Under the pieces are notes generated by a model, which saw only the letters and a list, made by a program, of their open reading frames with translations, was not told the origin of the DNA and ran no database searches. Below, piece after piece: positions 43,198-55,296 of a stretch of 64,000 nt of DNA. Numbering within the stretch: position 1 is the first letter of the stretch; each line of letters starts with the position of its first letter. Source of the stretch: Rheum nobile (lineage: Eukaryota; Streptophyta; Magnoliopsida; Caryophyllales; Polygonaceae); NCBI GenBank assembly GCA_027886185.1, contig WOAB01000109.1, positions 7,358,501-7,422,500 on the forward strand. The letters run 5' to 3'. The position numbers and the translations under genes were made by a program.

Positions 43198-45111
43198 TTA
43201 GTGTTTCACGACCCAAGCAAGCTTGGCTTTATCTGGTCGCTTAGAGACAAAGTGATATTTTCCAGGCTTAGCATGGAACATATCAGGAGATGCATCATAA
43301 TCATTCAAATCAACATTGTTACTTCTACTGTTCCTTCGTTGAGTGTGCTCTTCAGTGAACTTTTGTTTCTTAGCACAGTTTTTCACAACATGGCCATTGT
43401 TCCCACAATGCCAACAGATCTTGTAGTAGTCTCCCATGGCATACTTACGATTTGGGACAGACATCCTACGTTGCTTGGCTCTAACTGGGTTAGGTGTGTT
43501 AGGAAACTTTCCCTGGGATTGGATGAGATACATCTTATGGGCAGGTTGACCTTGGTACCATGCTTGGTCTTCACTCAATCCACTCTCCAAGGTCTTCACA
43601 CGCTCTTCTAGGTAAGAGGTCCTTTCCTTAGCACTTTGAAGTTTCCTATACTTTATCTCTCTAATCTCAGGTATGGTTAACTCGTGTTCCTCACTCTCTT
43701 GTCTCTTTCCTTTGTACCACAGACCATACTTGGGCTCAACAAAGGTAACCTTTTCTTCTCTAAGCTTTTGCTCAACCAGGATAGAGTAGATTTTATCAAT
43801 CTGAGCTTTCATCTGAGATAGGTCCCTAACAGTGCTAAAGGAACTATGATCACTGTAAGTAGCATCACTTTCAACACAAGGAACAACAGAGGAACTAGAA
43901 ATTTTAGATAAAGATTCATTCAATTCATTGCATTTATCCTCAACATTACTTAGGTCGTTTTAAGTTTTGAGATTCTCATTATACATGCTCTTGATAAGAG
44001 AAATCAAAGACTTTTTATCAAAATTAACAAGAGATTCAAAGAAGGTTTCAGGATCTACCTCTTGTTCTTCACTTGGTGACTTCAGAGTCATTGCACACAT
44101 TCTGTTGTTCCCCCATGACTCTGGTTCGTCATCGTTAGAGTTGGCACAATCATCTCCCCAGACAACGACGAAGGACTTCTTTTTGTTGTTCCCAGAATTT
44201 TCACGATTGTTGTCTGAGTTGTTCCTTTTAGGGCACTTATTGGCATAGTGACCCTTTTCCTTACAGTTGAAGCATGTAACATCCTTGATGTCTCATTTCT
44301 CACCATTGTTCCCTTCATTCCTGAATGATCGACCCTTGCGATAGAGGGTTCGCATGGCCTTGGTGAGGAGAGCAGTTTCTGGATCTACACCATCCAAGTT
44401 GTCATCTTTATTGTTTTCTATCCTCTCGAAAGCCTTTTCAACCATCAAAGCAATGCCTTTAGGTTTAACATATTTGTCTTCTTCATCATACTTCTTAATT
44501 TTTCCAAATACTTCATGAAGTGTGAGTTTGAGAGTATTGGGATTCTCCTTGAGGATAGCTTTAGTCATCTTGTGCCTTGGAGGAAGTCCATCAATAATGA
44601 TAAAGATTTTCTCCTTGGGAGGAATTTCCTTTTCATCAACATCATGAGCAGCAAGTCTTGTGGTGATTTCCTCAAATCTGGATTGATAAGAGGAAACAGT
44701 CTCACCATCAATCATGGCGAAGTTATAGAAGTCTTTCTTTGCTTGGAAACGATCAAGCTCTCTAAGATCAGAACTTCCCATGTACATCTGTTCCAGGGCT
44801 GCCCACATATCCTTTGCAGTGGCACAAGAATGTAGCTTGGATGCATCTTCAATGCTGATTGCGTTGTTGATAAACATTCGAGCCTTAGAATTTTTCTCCA
44901 TGATTCTGAAATCATCTGGGCTCCAAGGTTTGATTCCTTTGATCACGTCTTCAACAACCTTTTCTTCACCAACATCAATGACTCTCCAGCATTGGTAGTC
45001 ATTACTCTTCAACCAGTCTCTGAAGAGGTCCTTCCAGTGTTGAAACTTTCCACCGGTAGGCAGGAACGGTGGTTTGTTGTTCCCAAGCCCAACTTCATGA
45101 GTAGAAGCCAT
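43198..45111 (-). pseudogene. Element E gag with two zinc knuckles
   Basis: Starts at 45111 (MASTHEVGLGNN). The UBN2-type copia gag domain spans about the first 210 codons (FQHWKDLFRDWLKSND, DMWAALEQMY, SRFEEITTRL). A TGA at 44293-44295 comes directly before the first zinc knuckle (CFNCKEKGHYANKC). The same frame then continues with a second stop near 43961, a coiled coil (SYLEERVKTLESGL) and a second knuckle (CWHCGNNGHVVKNC, about 43400), ending at 43198. Two knuckles are typical of SIRE-type gag. Apart from the two stops the frame is intact over 1.9 kb. Confidence 0.85.
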
Positions 45112-45156
45112 TGTTACCTGTGAATCTGAAAAGAACACACAATCTAGAGCTAACCT

Positions 45157-45168
45157 GATCTGATACCA
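45157..45168 (-). other. Primer-binding site of element E
   Basis: On the minus strand TGGTATCAGA begins two bases inside the 5' LTR (45171-45474), matching the complement of initiator tRNA-Met used by copia elements. Confidence 0.75.
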
Positions 45169-45170
45169 AT

Positions 45171-45474
45171 TGTTGAATCGTTAGTGTGTTGAACAAGGAA
45201 CTATGTGATTGTTCCCTAGGCAGCGGAAATAAGTAAAGATTCAAAGTAACAACAAAGTTCCCAAACGTGTACTTGTATTATTAGAGTTGTACAATCTCAC
45301 AAGTCTTCTCTCCACCTATACCCTAGGCTAAAGACTTTGAGTGCAATCACCTCTAAACAAAACAAGAATAAAACAAAAACTCAAAGCAAGAACTACCCGT
45401 ACCTTGCCTTAGCTTTCCGATCTCAGTTCCCAAAAGCTCTGGATGACAATAGCTGAGATGTCTTTCCCCAAGAC
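45171..45474 (-). repeat. 5' LTR of element E, visible part
   Basis: 304 bp matching 39998-40301. It stops after CCCCAAGAC, where element B begins; AAGAC (45470-45474) is the expected target duplication of B. Confidence 0.88.
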
Positions 45475-47775
45475 TGTAATACTCCTCATTTTTAGTAAGG
45501 GCATTTTTGAAAATTTCCAAACACTCGTACTGAAGTCGAATTAATTTCAGAGAAGTTCAGACATTCTGTTAAATGCTTGATCTCTGTAATAATTCCCTGA
45601 GTGAAATAAAATACATTCGACGTATTTTTGGGGTTTAGAATATTTGTTCGGATACGAATATATTTAATCTGGGGTTAAGACCCATACCCATAATTCTTCC
45701 CGGACGAAAGAGGGTGAAAGAGGCAGGATTTGGCCTCCACCGCGCCCGCGGTCATACCCACCGCACCCGCGGTCAGAAATGGCCTTCACCGCACCCCGCA
45801 GTGAGACCCACCGCACTCGCGCCGTCATCATTACTTTTCTGCTTCGCTGAACTTTGACCGTCGTGCGCCTGAGCTGCTTCGCCCCTGTCGGAGCTGAGGC
45901 GGTGGGGGAGCTGGTTGCTTGAGCTCCTTGCTTGGCCTATATAAGGAGGGGACTTGGAGGAGGAAGCCATCTCAATCTCTCTCTCTCTCAAATCTCTCTC
46001 TCGTTCCATTGTCGCCAGATTTGCAAGCTTTCGCCGGAGTTGTCGCCGGAGCTACCATAGGAGGAGGAGGTGCTCTCAAGTTGGTGCTTGGGTGGTCCAA
46101 GGAATCCAGAAGTCGGAGCCACCACGAGTCGAATCCCCGTCGTCTTCCCCGGTGAGTTTTCGTCGTCGTCGTCTCGCCGTTGTGGCTTGATCGCATCCGC
46201 GGTCAAGGCCGCCGCACCCGCGGTGTGCTTGGGCACTCGTGGTTGTGGCTTGGGCTTTGTGATCTCGTTTGGGATTTCCGTTCTTTCGATTTCGTTCGTC
46301 TTTCCTTAGATTCGTATATTTTATTATCGAATCTAACTTAGGGTTTCGTTATGGGTCGTTCCTTAGGGATCTGAAATCCGAGTTCTGTCCTCGTTCCGGA
46401 CCCGGAAACCCATTGTCTTTGAGCTTCGTTGAGCTTCATCTAAATCTAAGGCAAGTGGCGGTTTGCTCTTGCTTATCATTCCATATTTCTATTAATTATC
46501 AATTGTTTAATTATTAATTAAATTGGGATGAATTACTGGTTTCATTGGGAACAGTTTTCTTAAAATGATACGATTAAAATGAATATTATAATAGGTTGTA
46601 TATATTGCTAGAAACAACGCTATCATATCTGTTATTACCGTGATGGTATTGTTGTGGATTTTTATGCGAACTTGAAATATAGTTAGCAGTGGATTTTATG
46701 TGCACTTGAGATATAGTTAGCACGAGTATTCGTAGGAGCGCTGCTTACCTTAAGAGATAGTCGTTTCTTTATAACCCGGTGGATAGGATGTTCAAGCCCT
46801 AACACCGTTTCTCTAGTCATGACTATCCCCTATCCGAATATAGGGGAAGTGCGCTTAGCCGGCGTCAAACCTTTAGGGATTTATTCCCGACTATATATTT
46901 CTATATCCTAAGGGATGAGATGATTATGATAAAAGCTTATAACGTGAATATACGTTTTGGAAGTAAATAAGATAAGTGTCGTTATGCACATAATTAATGA
47001 ACCTTAGGGCGAGAAGTACAACTTGGAAACTCGTCCGGGACTTCGATTAGAGTAAGTCCACCTTCCAAATCTGAATTCGCATTGTGCGGTGAGGTTGGTC
47101 ATGGACACAAATAGTCAAGTCAGTTTTAAAACGCTTGTGTGAATTATAATGTTCCCAAACATTGTCATACTTTCCGATAAGACTCAATTCGTTGGAGTCT
47201 TCTCTTCATATGTGTCCTTAAGACTCAATCTTTCAGAGTCTTCTCTTGATCATACCTTTTCGTATTTTTCAGTAGGAGTATGGTGGTTGATTATCGTCAT
47301 CGACTTTTATTCGAGAAGCGATGAGTCTAACCTAATACGACTACTTAGAACCTTTCTGTTTTACCCTTGCATAGTCTTTCATTAGACTAACCAACCGGTT
47401 ATATTCCCTTGCATGGTTGGCTGGTGTCATCCGTCTCATACGGCACATCGGATAAACTGCAGTTCCATGAAGGCTAGAAACGACGAGGAAGGCAGATGGA
47501 ATTTTAAAGAGTTTTATTAGGTTGAGATCCTAGGCGTGTGATCGCTAGATCAAGACTTTTGTGTCATTTATTTTAAAAAGACTTCCGCTGTAATATATTT
47601 TGGTTGTATTTGGATTATGGATGTAATTCCGAAACTTTGATTTAACTATGATATTTCGTATTATAAATGTTGTTTTAGGATTTGTATAAACTGGTTAAGC
47701 CTTGGGTGGCTTCGGATGTGGAATCTGAGGTCATTGGCGGTGATACCTTTCAAGGATATATTTGGGGGTGTTACA
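45475..47775 (+). repeat. 5' LTR of element B
   Basis: 2301 bp, TGTAATACTCC...GGTGTTACA. TATA box TATATAA at 45938-45944, then a CT-rich leader. GC-rich palindromes cluster at 45737-45830 and 46187-46223. The short open frames in the GC-rich part are not supported as genes. Confidence 0.92.
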
Positions 47776-47779
47776 GATT

Positions 47780-47792
47780 TGGTATCAGAGCC
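47780..47792 (+). other. Primer-binding site of element B
   Basis: TGGTATCAGAGCC lies four bases after the LTR, the standard initiator tRNA-Met complement. Confidence 0.88.
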
Positions 47793-47959
47793 GGTTTTTT
47801 TTTTCAAACGGGTGGGGATTTCATAAACCATTTACTCGTTTTGAAATGAAAAAGAGTTTTTTTTCAAACCGTCCTAGTCGTGCCTTCACTTTAGTCTGAT
47901 ATAGTAAGTTCGCTTCTATATTTAGAAAGACTAAACTCTCTTCTCGTCACCCACAGATT

Positions 47960-48787
47960 ATGGGTGCATGTTTTTCTCTTCAAAGGGACTCGGAAGAAGC
48001 CGAGGTGGCTCCGCCATCTCCAATGAGGCTTGAGTTTCCAGTTCCCCTGCTATGCTTTGAGATCGGAGAATCTAGTAGTCCACCCGAGGAGGTGAAGACC
48101 GTACTCCCTGAGTCGGTAGTGCTAGTGTCCAATAAAACCGAGGTTCCTGTGGTAGAGCCCGAAGAGGAGCCAAGGGAGGACACTGAGGATGAGGGTTATC
48201 CGTCAGAGTACGCAAGAGGGTACTACGACGATGACTTTATGATCAAGTCGATTCCCAAGGAAGAGGATCCTGAAGAAGATCCAAAGGAAGATCTAGAGGA
48301 GGACCCCGAAGAGGACCTCGAGGATCAAGTCCACGAGTCCGATGACTTAGAGCGCTTATTGGTGGGTAGCGAGGACCCGGGGATGGAGTTTATCTATCCA
48401 AGTTCGGAGTTGCCGCCTGAGCGAAAGTACTCGCCATTGACTCCGGCCGATTGAGAGACACTCTATGCTGAGTTTGGCATCAGAAGAAGGAGTGATCCAC
48501 AAAATGCATCTGAGGACTCATAGCCTATTCCTGCTCAGAAGAGGCTGAGGTTAAGCCCTGACTCGCGAGAGGCACTTCGCCTGAGTCAGATGATTTCCCC
48601 TGAAGAGCGCCGTCAGATGGATGAGGCGGTTGAGCATGCTCGAAGAAGGGCAAGGCCAAGGAATGAGCCATGTGCTCCAGGACAGAGCAGGGTGAGAAGT
48701 CCATCACCATATTCCGATGGTAAACCCCGTTCAAAGAAGCCATGTATGAGGAGCTGTGATTACAAGAAACGTTTTAGGGCACCATGA
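47960..48787 (+). pseudogene. Extra ORF before gag in element B, predicted acylated N-terminus
   Basis: One frame of 275 codons with two internal stops (TGA 48452-48454, TAG 48521-48523). It starts MGACFSLQRDSEEAE: glycine 2 and serine 6 fit an N-myristoylation signal, and cysteine 4 is a possible palmitoylation site. The middle is very acidic (repeats of EEDPEEDPKEDLEE). The C-terminus is basic, with QKRLRLSP and KPRSKKP, possible nuclear signals. It lies between the primer-binding site and gag, on the same strand. I do not recognise a family. Membrane targeting is inferred from the sequence only. Confidence 0.55.
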
Positions 48788-49029
48788 TTGGGCCAGTGCT
48801 GATTAGCAGTTTCTTTTCTTATAATTCAGTGTTCATTTTGTTAAGAACCTAAGTCTCCGAGCAATTTTGTCTTGACGCTCGGGAGATCCCTTTTGTAGAA
48901 CTTATTAGCTCAGTTTGAGCTTATCAATGAAAATTACCAAGTTTGATCTATTCTAAGTGATTTTATTACATTGAGTACATTTGAATGATATTAATGTTAT
49001 AAAATACTTGGAATTTGATCGGTAAACAG
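48788..49029. other. Spacer between extra ORF and gag of element B
   Basis: AT-rich spacer without a supported gene. Confidence 0.6.
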
Positions 49030-50158
49030 ATGGTGAACACAAGGAACACCATTCGTGCTGGTGCTGGGCCAAGCAATGACCCCAGACCAAATGTGAGGAA
49101 CACTGCAAACCCTGTGGATGAACACGAGACTGCTTCTAATAACAATCCAGGGGGCAATGACCAAGCTCCGGTCAACGCTCCAATGGTATTTGATGCAGTG
49201 AGCAATAGAGGCTATTCGGGGAATTGTGATGCAAGCATTCACCGATATCATGCGACCAATTGCGCCTCAGGCACAAGGCGTGTCAGTTCCTCCAGCGGTT
49301 CCTAGATTCGAGGAGCCAGATATCCATGTACCCCGAGAAGATGCGATCAGGAATAGAGGCGACTATGGCCGAGCACTGAAGGCCATAAGCTCTATAAGGC
49401 CTGATAGTTATGATGGGAAAGGAGACCTAGTCAGGGTGGCACATTGGTTCTCGCACATGGAGCGATTATTCAGAAACGTTGAGTGCACTGAAGCTGAAAA
49501 GGTGCACATTGCTTCCCTTCAGCTGAAGGAAGTAGCCAGTGAATGGTGGGAAGGTACAGGTATTGCAGATCACCCTGGTTTGAACTGGGGAATGTTCAAG
49601 GCCAAGATGACAAATCGTTTCTTCTCCCGATCTATGAGGGAAGATAAGCATAAGGAATTCCTCTATCCAAAGACGGATGGATTAAAAGTGATCGAGCTTG
49701 CAACCAAGTTCAATCACCTGCTACTGTACGCTGGGCCGGAGGTGTCCAACGAAGAGCAAAAGATCTGGCATTTCCACGAGTGGATGAACCCAGATATTAA
49801 GGCACTAATGGTAAGTCACGGATGCTCTACTTTGGAACAGTACGTGGACGTTGCCTACAAGCTAGAAGTGACTCTGGAGGAGTCAACGAAGAAGCGCAAT
49901 CGCCAGAGGTCAATGCAGAACCAGTCTCAGGCGAGTGGATTCAAGCTTCCCGCGCCACCGTCTAATTTTGCCAAGTCTGGCAAAGCAAAAACGGATATGA
50001 CTCATGGAGGGTCTACGCAACAGTCGGGTCAAGGCAAGAATCCGATCCAGTGCTACAATTGTGGTACACCCGGGCACAAGAGTAATGTGTGTCCGAAGGA
50101 GAAGAAGATGTGCTATGGCTGTGGAAAGGATGTCCATGTACATACGTTCTGTCCGTAG
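49030..50158 (+). pseudogene. Element B gag
   Basis: It begins MVNTRNTIRAGAG. A frameshift near 49225-49300 moves into the frame of the gag domain (FEEPDIHVPRED, YDGKGDLVRVAHWF, EWWEGTG, MTNRFFSRSMRE). The zinc knuckle is CYNCGTPGHKSNVC (about 50060), followed by a degenerate second one (CYGCGKDVHVHTFC). A TAG at 50156-50158 closes the frame just before protease; protease continues in the same frame, so gag and pol were one polyprotein. Confidence 0.82.
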
Positions 50159-53100
50159 AGAAGGCAAAAAGGGGCTGAATCACAACAAGGGTCTGTTAGT
50201 CAGAACAATCGACCCAGGTTCAGACCAGTGGAAGCTCCTAGTCCTTCAGCGCAGACGACTGCACAGAACAAGGGGAAAGCCCCAGCTGCTTCTGGAGGTC
50301 AAGGTCAACACCTTTACGAGATGCATGAGGCGGATGGACCCAATGCTCCAATTGCTCAAGGTACTCTATACCTTCATTCTACTTCTGTATGTATGCTGTT
50401 TGATTCGGGTGCTACCCATTCCTTTATTTCGGAGAGTTGTGTCAGTAAGTTAGACTTAGTATGCAACGAGGTTTGTGAACCTTTCGTTGTGAATCTTCCT
50501 AATGGTGAACATTTAGTGGGCACCAAGCGTCTGTCAGAATTTCCGATTACCATCCAGGGTAAGAAGTTCAAAGCAGATTTGATCTGTATAGCCATGGCTC
50601 CATACGACATTATTCTCGGTATGGATTGGCTGACGCGTCATGGGGCGGTAATCGATTTTAGCTCAAGGACTGTGACGGTGTCATCTGGGGGCCAGTATGT
50701 ATGCAAGTTCAAGGGTCGGAATGACGCTGATAACGACAGGCTTATCAATGCGATGGCTACGTTTAAGCTACTTCGACAAGGATGTATCGGGTACCTGTGC
50801 TATCTGGACAAGCCCAAGAAAGATGAACCTTCAATTCCTGATATTCCGGTCATCCGTGAATTTTCGGATGTCTTTCCGGAGGAGATTCCTGGTTTACCCC
50901 CGTATTGTGATGTAGAATTTACCATTGATCTCGAGCCTGGTACCGCGCCGATCTCTAAGGCACCGTACCGGATGGCTCATCCTGAGATGCAAGAGTTGAA
51001 GAAGCAACTCGAGGATCTTCTTGAGAAAGGATATATAAGACCGAGTGCATCACCTTAGGGCGCTCCAGTTTTGTTCGTCAAGAAGAAGGATGGATCGTTT
51101 CGACTTTGTATCGACTATCGAGAGTTGAATAAAGTCACGATCAAGAATAAGTATTTGTTGCCGAGGATTGATGATCTATTGGATCAACTGCAGGGAGCCA
51201 AAGTCCTTTCCAAAATCGATCTGAGGTTTGGTTATCATCAGCTCAGGATTCGTGAGGAAGATATTTCGAGGACTGCGTTCCGAATGAGATATGGTCACTA
51301 CGAGTTCGTAGTCATGCCATTTGGACTTACTAATGCTCCATCAGTCTTCATGGATCTGATGCATCGATGTTTCCACCAATACTTTGATAAGTTCATAGTG
51401 GTCTTCATCGACGATATTTTGATCTATTCCCCGAGCGAGGAAGCTCACGAGGAACATCTTCGGATTACTTTGTCAGTCCCTAGACAGAATCAGTTGTATG
51501 CAAAGTTGTCTAAGTGTGACTTTTGGATAAGAGAAGTGGCTTTCTTAGGCCACGTGATTAATGAGAATGGGGTTATGGTTGATCCCCAGAAGATTAAAGC
51601 GGTAGCCAATTGGAAGCGGCCTCAGAATGTGAAGGAGGTGCGCAGTTTTCTAGGACTCGTTGGATATTACAGACGGTTCGTGGAGGGATTTTCTAAGATC
51701 ACTCTACCCATGACCGGTCTGCTCCGCAAAGTCCATAAGAAGTTTGTTTGGGATGACAAGTGTGAGGCCAGTTTTCAAAAGTTAAACCAGTGTCTGCGTT
51801 TGCACCATTGTTAGCACTACCGGAAGGAAATGATGGTTATGTGGTCTATAGTGATGCTTCGAAGAGTGTTTTGGGATGTGTGTTGATGCAAAGAGGCAAG
51901 GTTATTGCATACGCATCTAGACAGTTGAAAACCTATGAAGCAAACTATCCGACGCATGATCTGGAATTAGCAGTTGTAGTATTTGCGCTAAAGATTTGGA
52001 GACACTATCTCTATGGTGTGAGGTGCCAAGTCTTCACCGATCATAAGAGTCTAAAGTACGTGTTCACTCAGAAGGAGCTGAATATGAGACAACGTCGCTG
52101 GTTAGAGCTACTCAAAGACTACGACATCGAATTGTTGTATCATCCGGGCAAGGTTAATGTAGTAGCCGATGCATTGAGCCGGAAGACGCCGCATGAGACT
52201 GTAGTGGCTCTACTTACTGCTCAGACCAAGCTGAACCAAGGGTTGTGCGAGATTGAAGTCTTGTACGATCAGCGTAGAGGATATCTGAGTATGCTTGAGA
52301 TTCAGGCCACGCTACTTGATCAAATCAGGGAGAAGCAGGTTGATGATGTAGTCATGGTGAAGCTAAGCAGTGAAGTGATGGACGGGAAAGCTCCTGGTTT
52401 CGTGATTCAGGAGGATGGATCGCTCTGGTTTCAGGACTGGATCTGTATGCTTGACGTTGATGGTCTTCGCCAGTTGGTGATGAAGGAGGCCCATTCGTCA
52501 GCTTATTCTGTACATCCAGGCTCTAGCAAGATGTACAAGGACCTCAGAAAGAAATTCTGGTGGCCCAACATGAAGTGGGATGTAGCAGAGTTTGTGGCGA
52601 AATGCTTGACTTGTCAGAAGGTCAAGATAGAACACCGCAGACCAGGTGGTGAGTTGCTACCTCTTCCAGTACCATAATGGAAATGGGAGGATATTGCTAA
52701 GGATTTCGTCACAGGGCTACCAAAGACTCAAAGTCAAAAGGATGCTATATGGGTAATCATTGACAGGCTCACGAAGAGTGCTCACTTCGTGGCTATCAAG
52801 TCAACATGGGGAACCCAGAAGCTATCAGAAGTGTTTTTACACGAGATTTTCCATTTGCATAGTACTCCAAAGACCATTGTATCGGATCGAGATGGCCGAT
52901 TCATGTCAAGATTCTGGAAAGAATTACACAATGCCATGGGAACCGAGTTGAGGTTCAGTACTGCGTTTCATCCTCAGACGGATGGACAGTCTGAGAGGAG
53001 CATCCAGACCTTGGAAGATATGCTAAGATCTTGTACACTCGATCATCCGACTAGCTGGGAGAACAGCCTGAGTCTGATTGAGTTCACATACAACAACAGT

Positions 53101-53790
53101 TGACATGCTACCATAAAGATGGCTCCATTCGAGGCTTTGTACGGTCGAAGGTGCAGATCTCCAATTTGTTGGGAAGAGAATGCCGACAAGGTTCTCCTCG
53201 GACCGGAATTAGTCGAAAGGACTGCCTCGGACATTACTTTGATAAGACAAAGGAAGTTGACCGCACAGAGTCGACAAAAGATTTATGCAGATCTGAAGCG
53301 CAGGAATGTCGAGTTTAAGGTTGGTGACAAAGTGTTTGTCAGAGTATCGCCATCAAAGGGTGTGTTTAGATTTGGTAAGCGTGGGAAGCTTAACCCTCGC
53401 TACGTGGGACCATTTGAGATCCTTGACAGAGTGGGATCTCTAGCGTATCGTTTGGCATTGTCGCCATCGGCGCATCCAGTGTATAACGTGTTCCACGTAT
53501 CCTTGTTAAGGAAGTACGTGCCTGATGAGTCTCATGTGCTGAGTTATAAAGACATCGAGATTCAGACAAATGGTACCTACGAGGAGATACCGGTGCGTAC
53601 TCTCGAACGCCGTGAGAAGCAGTTACGGAACAAGGTGGTACCATTGGTACGGATTTTGTGGTCCAAGTCAGGAACTGAGGAGGTTACTTGGGAAACCTGG
53701 GAGACTGAGGAGGATATGCTTAGACGCTTTCCTGAGCTGTTTTCGGCCAAGTTTCGGGTCGAAACTTCTTTTAAGGGGGAAGTGATGTAA
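50159..53790 (+). pseudogene. Element B pol: protease, RT, RNase H, integrase, chromodomain
   Basis: Protease has FDSGATHSF (about 50400). RT runs from about 50840, with KKDGSFRLCIDYRELN, MPFGLTNAPSVF and the catalytic FIDDILIY (about 51402). RNase H spans about 51790-52190 (YSDASKSVLGCVL, FTDHKSLKY, VVADALSRK). Integrase has an HHCC finger (CLTCQKVK), then D in AKDFVTGLP, D in VSDRDGRF and E in DGQSERSIQ. The C-terminus is a Tekay-type chromodomain (ILWSKSGTEEVTWET). Breaks: TAG 51056-51058 at a conserved tryptophan, a frameshift near 51780, TAA 52675-52677 and TGA 53101-53103. It ends at 53790, overlapping the start of the LTR; the tract AAGGGGGAAGTGA is the likely plus-strand primer. Confidence 0.87.
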
Positions 53791-55296
53791 TACCCCTCAT
53801 TTTTAGTAAGGGCATTTTTGTAATTTTCCAAACACTCGTACTGAAGTCGAATTAATTTCAGAGAAGTTCAGACATTCTGTTAAATGCTTGATCTCTGTAA
53901 TAATTTCCTGAGTGGAATAAAATACATTCAACGTATTTTTGGGGTTTAGAATATTTGTTTGGATACGAATATATTTAATCTGGGGTTAAGACCCATACCC
54001 ATAATTCTTCCCGGACGAAAGAGGGTAAAAGAGGCAGGATTTGGCCTCCACCGTGCCCGCGGTCATACCCACCGCACCCGCGGTCAGAAATGGCCTTCAC
54101 CGTACCCCGCGGTGAGACCCACCGTACCCGTGCCGTCATCATTACTTTTCTGCTTCGTCGAACTTTGACCGTCGTGCGCCTGAGCTGCTTCGCCCCTGTC
54201 GGAGCTGAGGCGGTGGGGGAGCTGGTTGCTTGAGCTCCTTGCTTGGCCTATATAAGGAGGGGACTTGGAGGAGAAAGCCATCTCAATCTCTCTCTCTCTC
54301 TCTCTCTCTCAAATCTCTCTCTCGTTCCATTGTCGCCGGATTTGCAAGCTTTCGCCGGAGTTGTCGCCGGAGCTACCATAGGAGGAGGAGGTGCTCTCAA
54401 GGTGGTGCTTGGGTGGTCCAAGGAATCCAGAAGTCGGAACCACCACGAGTCGAACCCCCGTCGTCTTCCCCGGTGAGTTTTCGTCATCGTCGTCTCGCCA
54501 TTGTGGCTTGACCGCACCTGCGGTCAAGGCCGCCGCACCCGCGGTGTGCTTGGGCACTCGTGGTTGTGGCTTGGGCTTTGTGATCTCGTTTGGGATTTCC
54601 GTTCTTTCGATTTCGTTCGTCTTTCCTTAGATTCGTATATTTTATTATCAAATCTAACTTAGGGTTTCGTTATGGGTCATTCCGTAGGGATCTGAAATCC
54701 GAGTTTTGTCCTCGTTCCGGACTCGGAAACCCGTTGTCTTTGAGCTTCGTCTAAATCTAAGGCAAGTGGCGATTCGCTCTTGCTTATCATTCCATATTTC
54801 TATTAATTATCAATTGTTTAATTGTTAATTAAAATGGGATGAATTACTGGTTTCGTTGGGAACAATTTTCTTAAAATGATACGATTAAAATGAATATTAT
54901 AATAGGTTGTATATATTACTAGAAACAACGCTATTATATCTGTTATTACCGTGATGGTATTGTTGTGGATTTTTATGCGAACTTGAAATATAGTTAGCAG
55001 TGGATTTTATGTGCACTTGAGATATAGTTAGCACGAGTATTCGTAGGAGCGCTGCTTACCTTGAGAGGTAGCCGTTTCTTTATAACCCGGTGGATAGGAT
55101 GTTCAAGCCCTAACACCGTTTCTCTAGTCATGACTATCCCCTATCCGAATATAGGGGAGGTGCGCTTAGCCGGCGTCAAACCTTTAGGGATTTATTCCCG
55201 ACTATATATCTCTATATCCTGAGGGATGAGATGATTATGATAAAATCTTATAACGTGAATATACGTTTTGTAAGTAAATAAGATAAGTGCCGTTAT
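53786..55296 (+). repeat. 3' LTR of element B, left part
   Basis: 1511 bp matching 45475-46986; TATATAA at 54249-54255. Cut at 55296 by element C. The bases GTTAT (55292-55296) are the expected target duplication. The rest of this LTR must lie beyond the window. Confidence 0.9.
54508..54527 (+). repeat. GC-rich palindrome in the element B 3' LTR
   Basis: Arms TTGACCGC and GCGGTCAA, perfect complements, loop ACCT. The 5' LTR copy (46187-46206) has TTGATCGC / GCGGTCAA, one G-T pair. Confidence 0.85.

Larger units (their letters stand above)
39998..45474 (-). mobile_element. Element E: Ty1/copia retrotransposon, SIRE-like, minus strand, right part beyond window
   Basis: The 3' LTR is at 39998-40810. 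The beginning of the matching LTR at 45171-45474 is cut by insertion of element B at 45475; the remainder lies past the window. On the minus strand the order is tRNA-Met-type primer site, gag with two zinc knuckles, a scrap of protease, the RT end plus RNase H, and a possible envelope-like remnant. Protease, integrase and most of RT are deleted. The two LTR parts differ by about 13 substitutions in 304 bp (my count). The left target duplication candidate is TTATG (39993-39997). Confidence 0.85.
45475..55296 (+). mobile_element. Element B: Ty3/gypsy chromovirus, Tekay type, nested in element E
   Basis: Left LTR 45475-47775. A tRNA-Met primer site, an extra ORF, gag with zinc knuckle, protease, RT, RNase H, integrase and a C-terminal chromodomain-like region follow. 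The 3' LTR starts at 53786 and is interrupted by element C at 55297. The visible LTR parts differ by about 49 substitutions over about 1.5 kb (my count), about 3%. Long LTRs over 2 kb and an integrase-linked chromodomain fit the Tekay/Del lineage. Confidence 0.9.

Noticed and set aside
45954..46309. Several ORFs on both strands in the element B LTR (also at 54230-54630)
   Set aside because: They are GC-rich LTR leader sequence, open in many frames at once, with no domain; better explained as untranslated R/U5 region.
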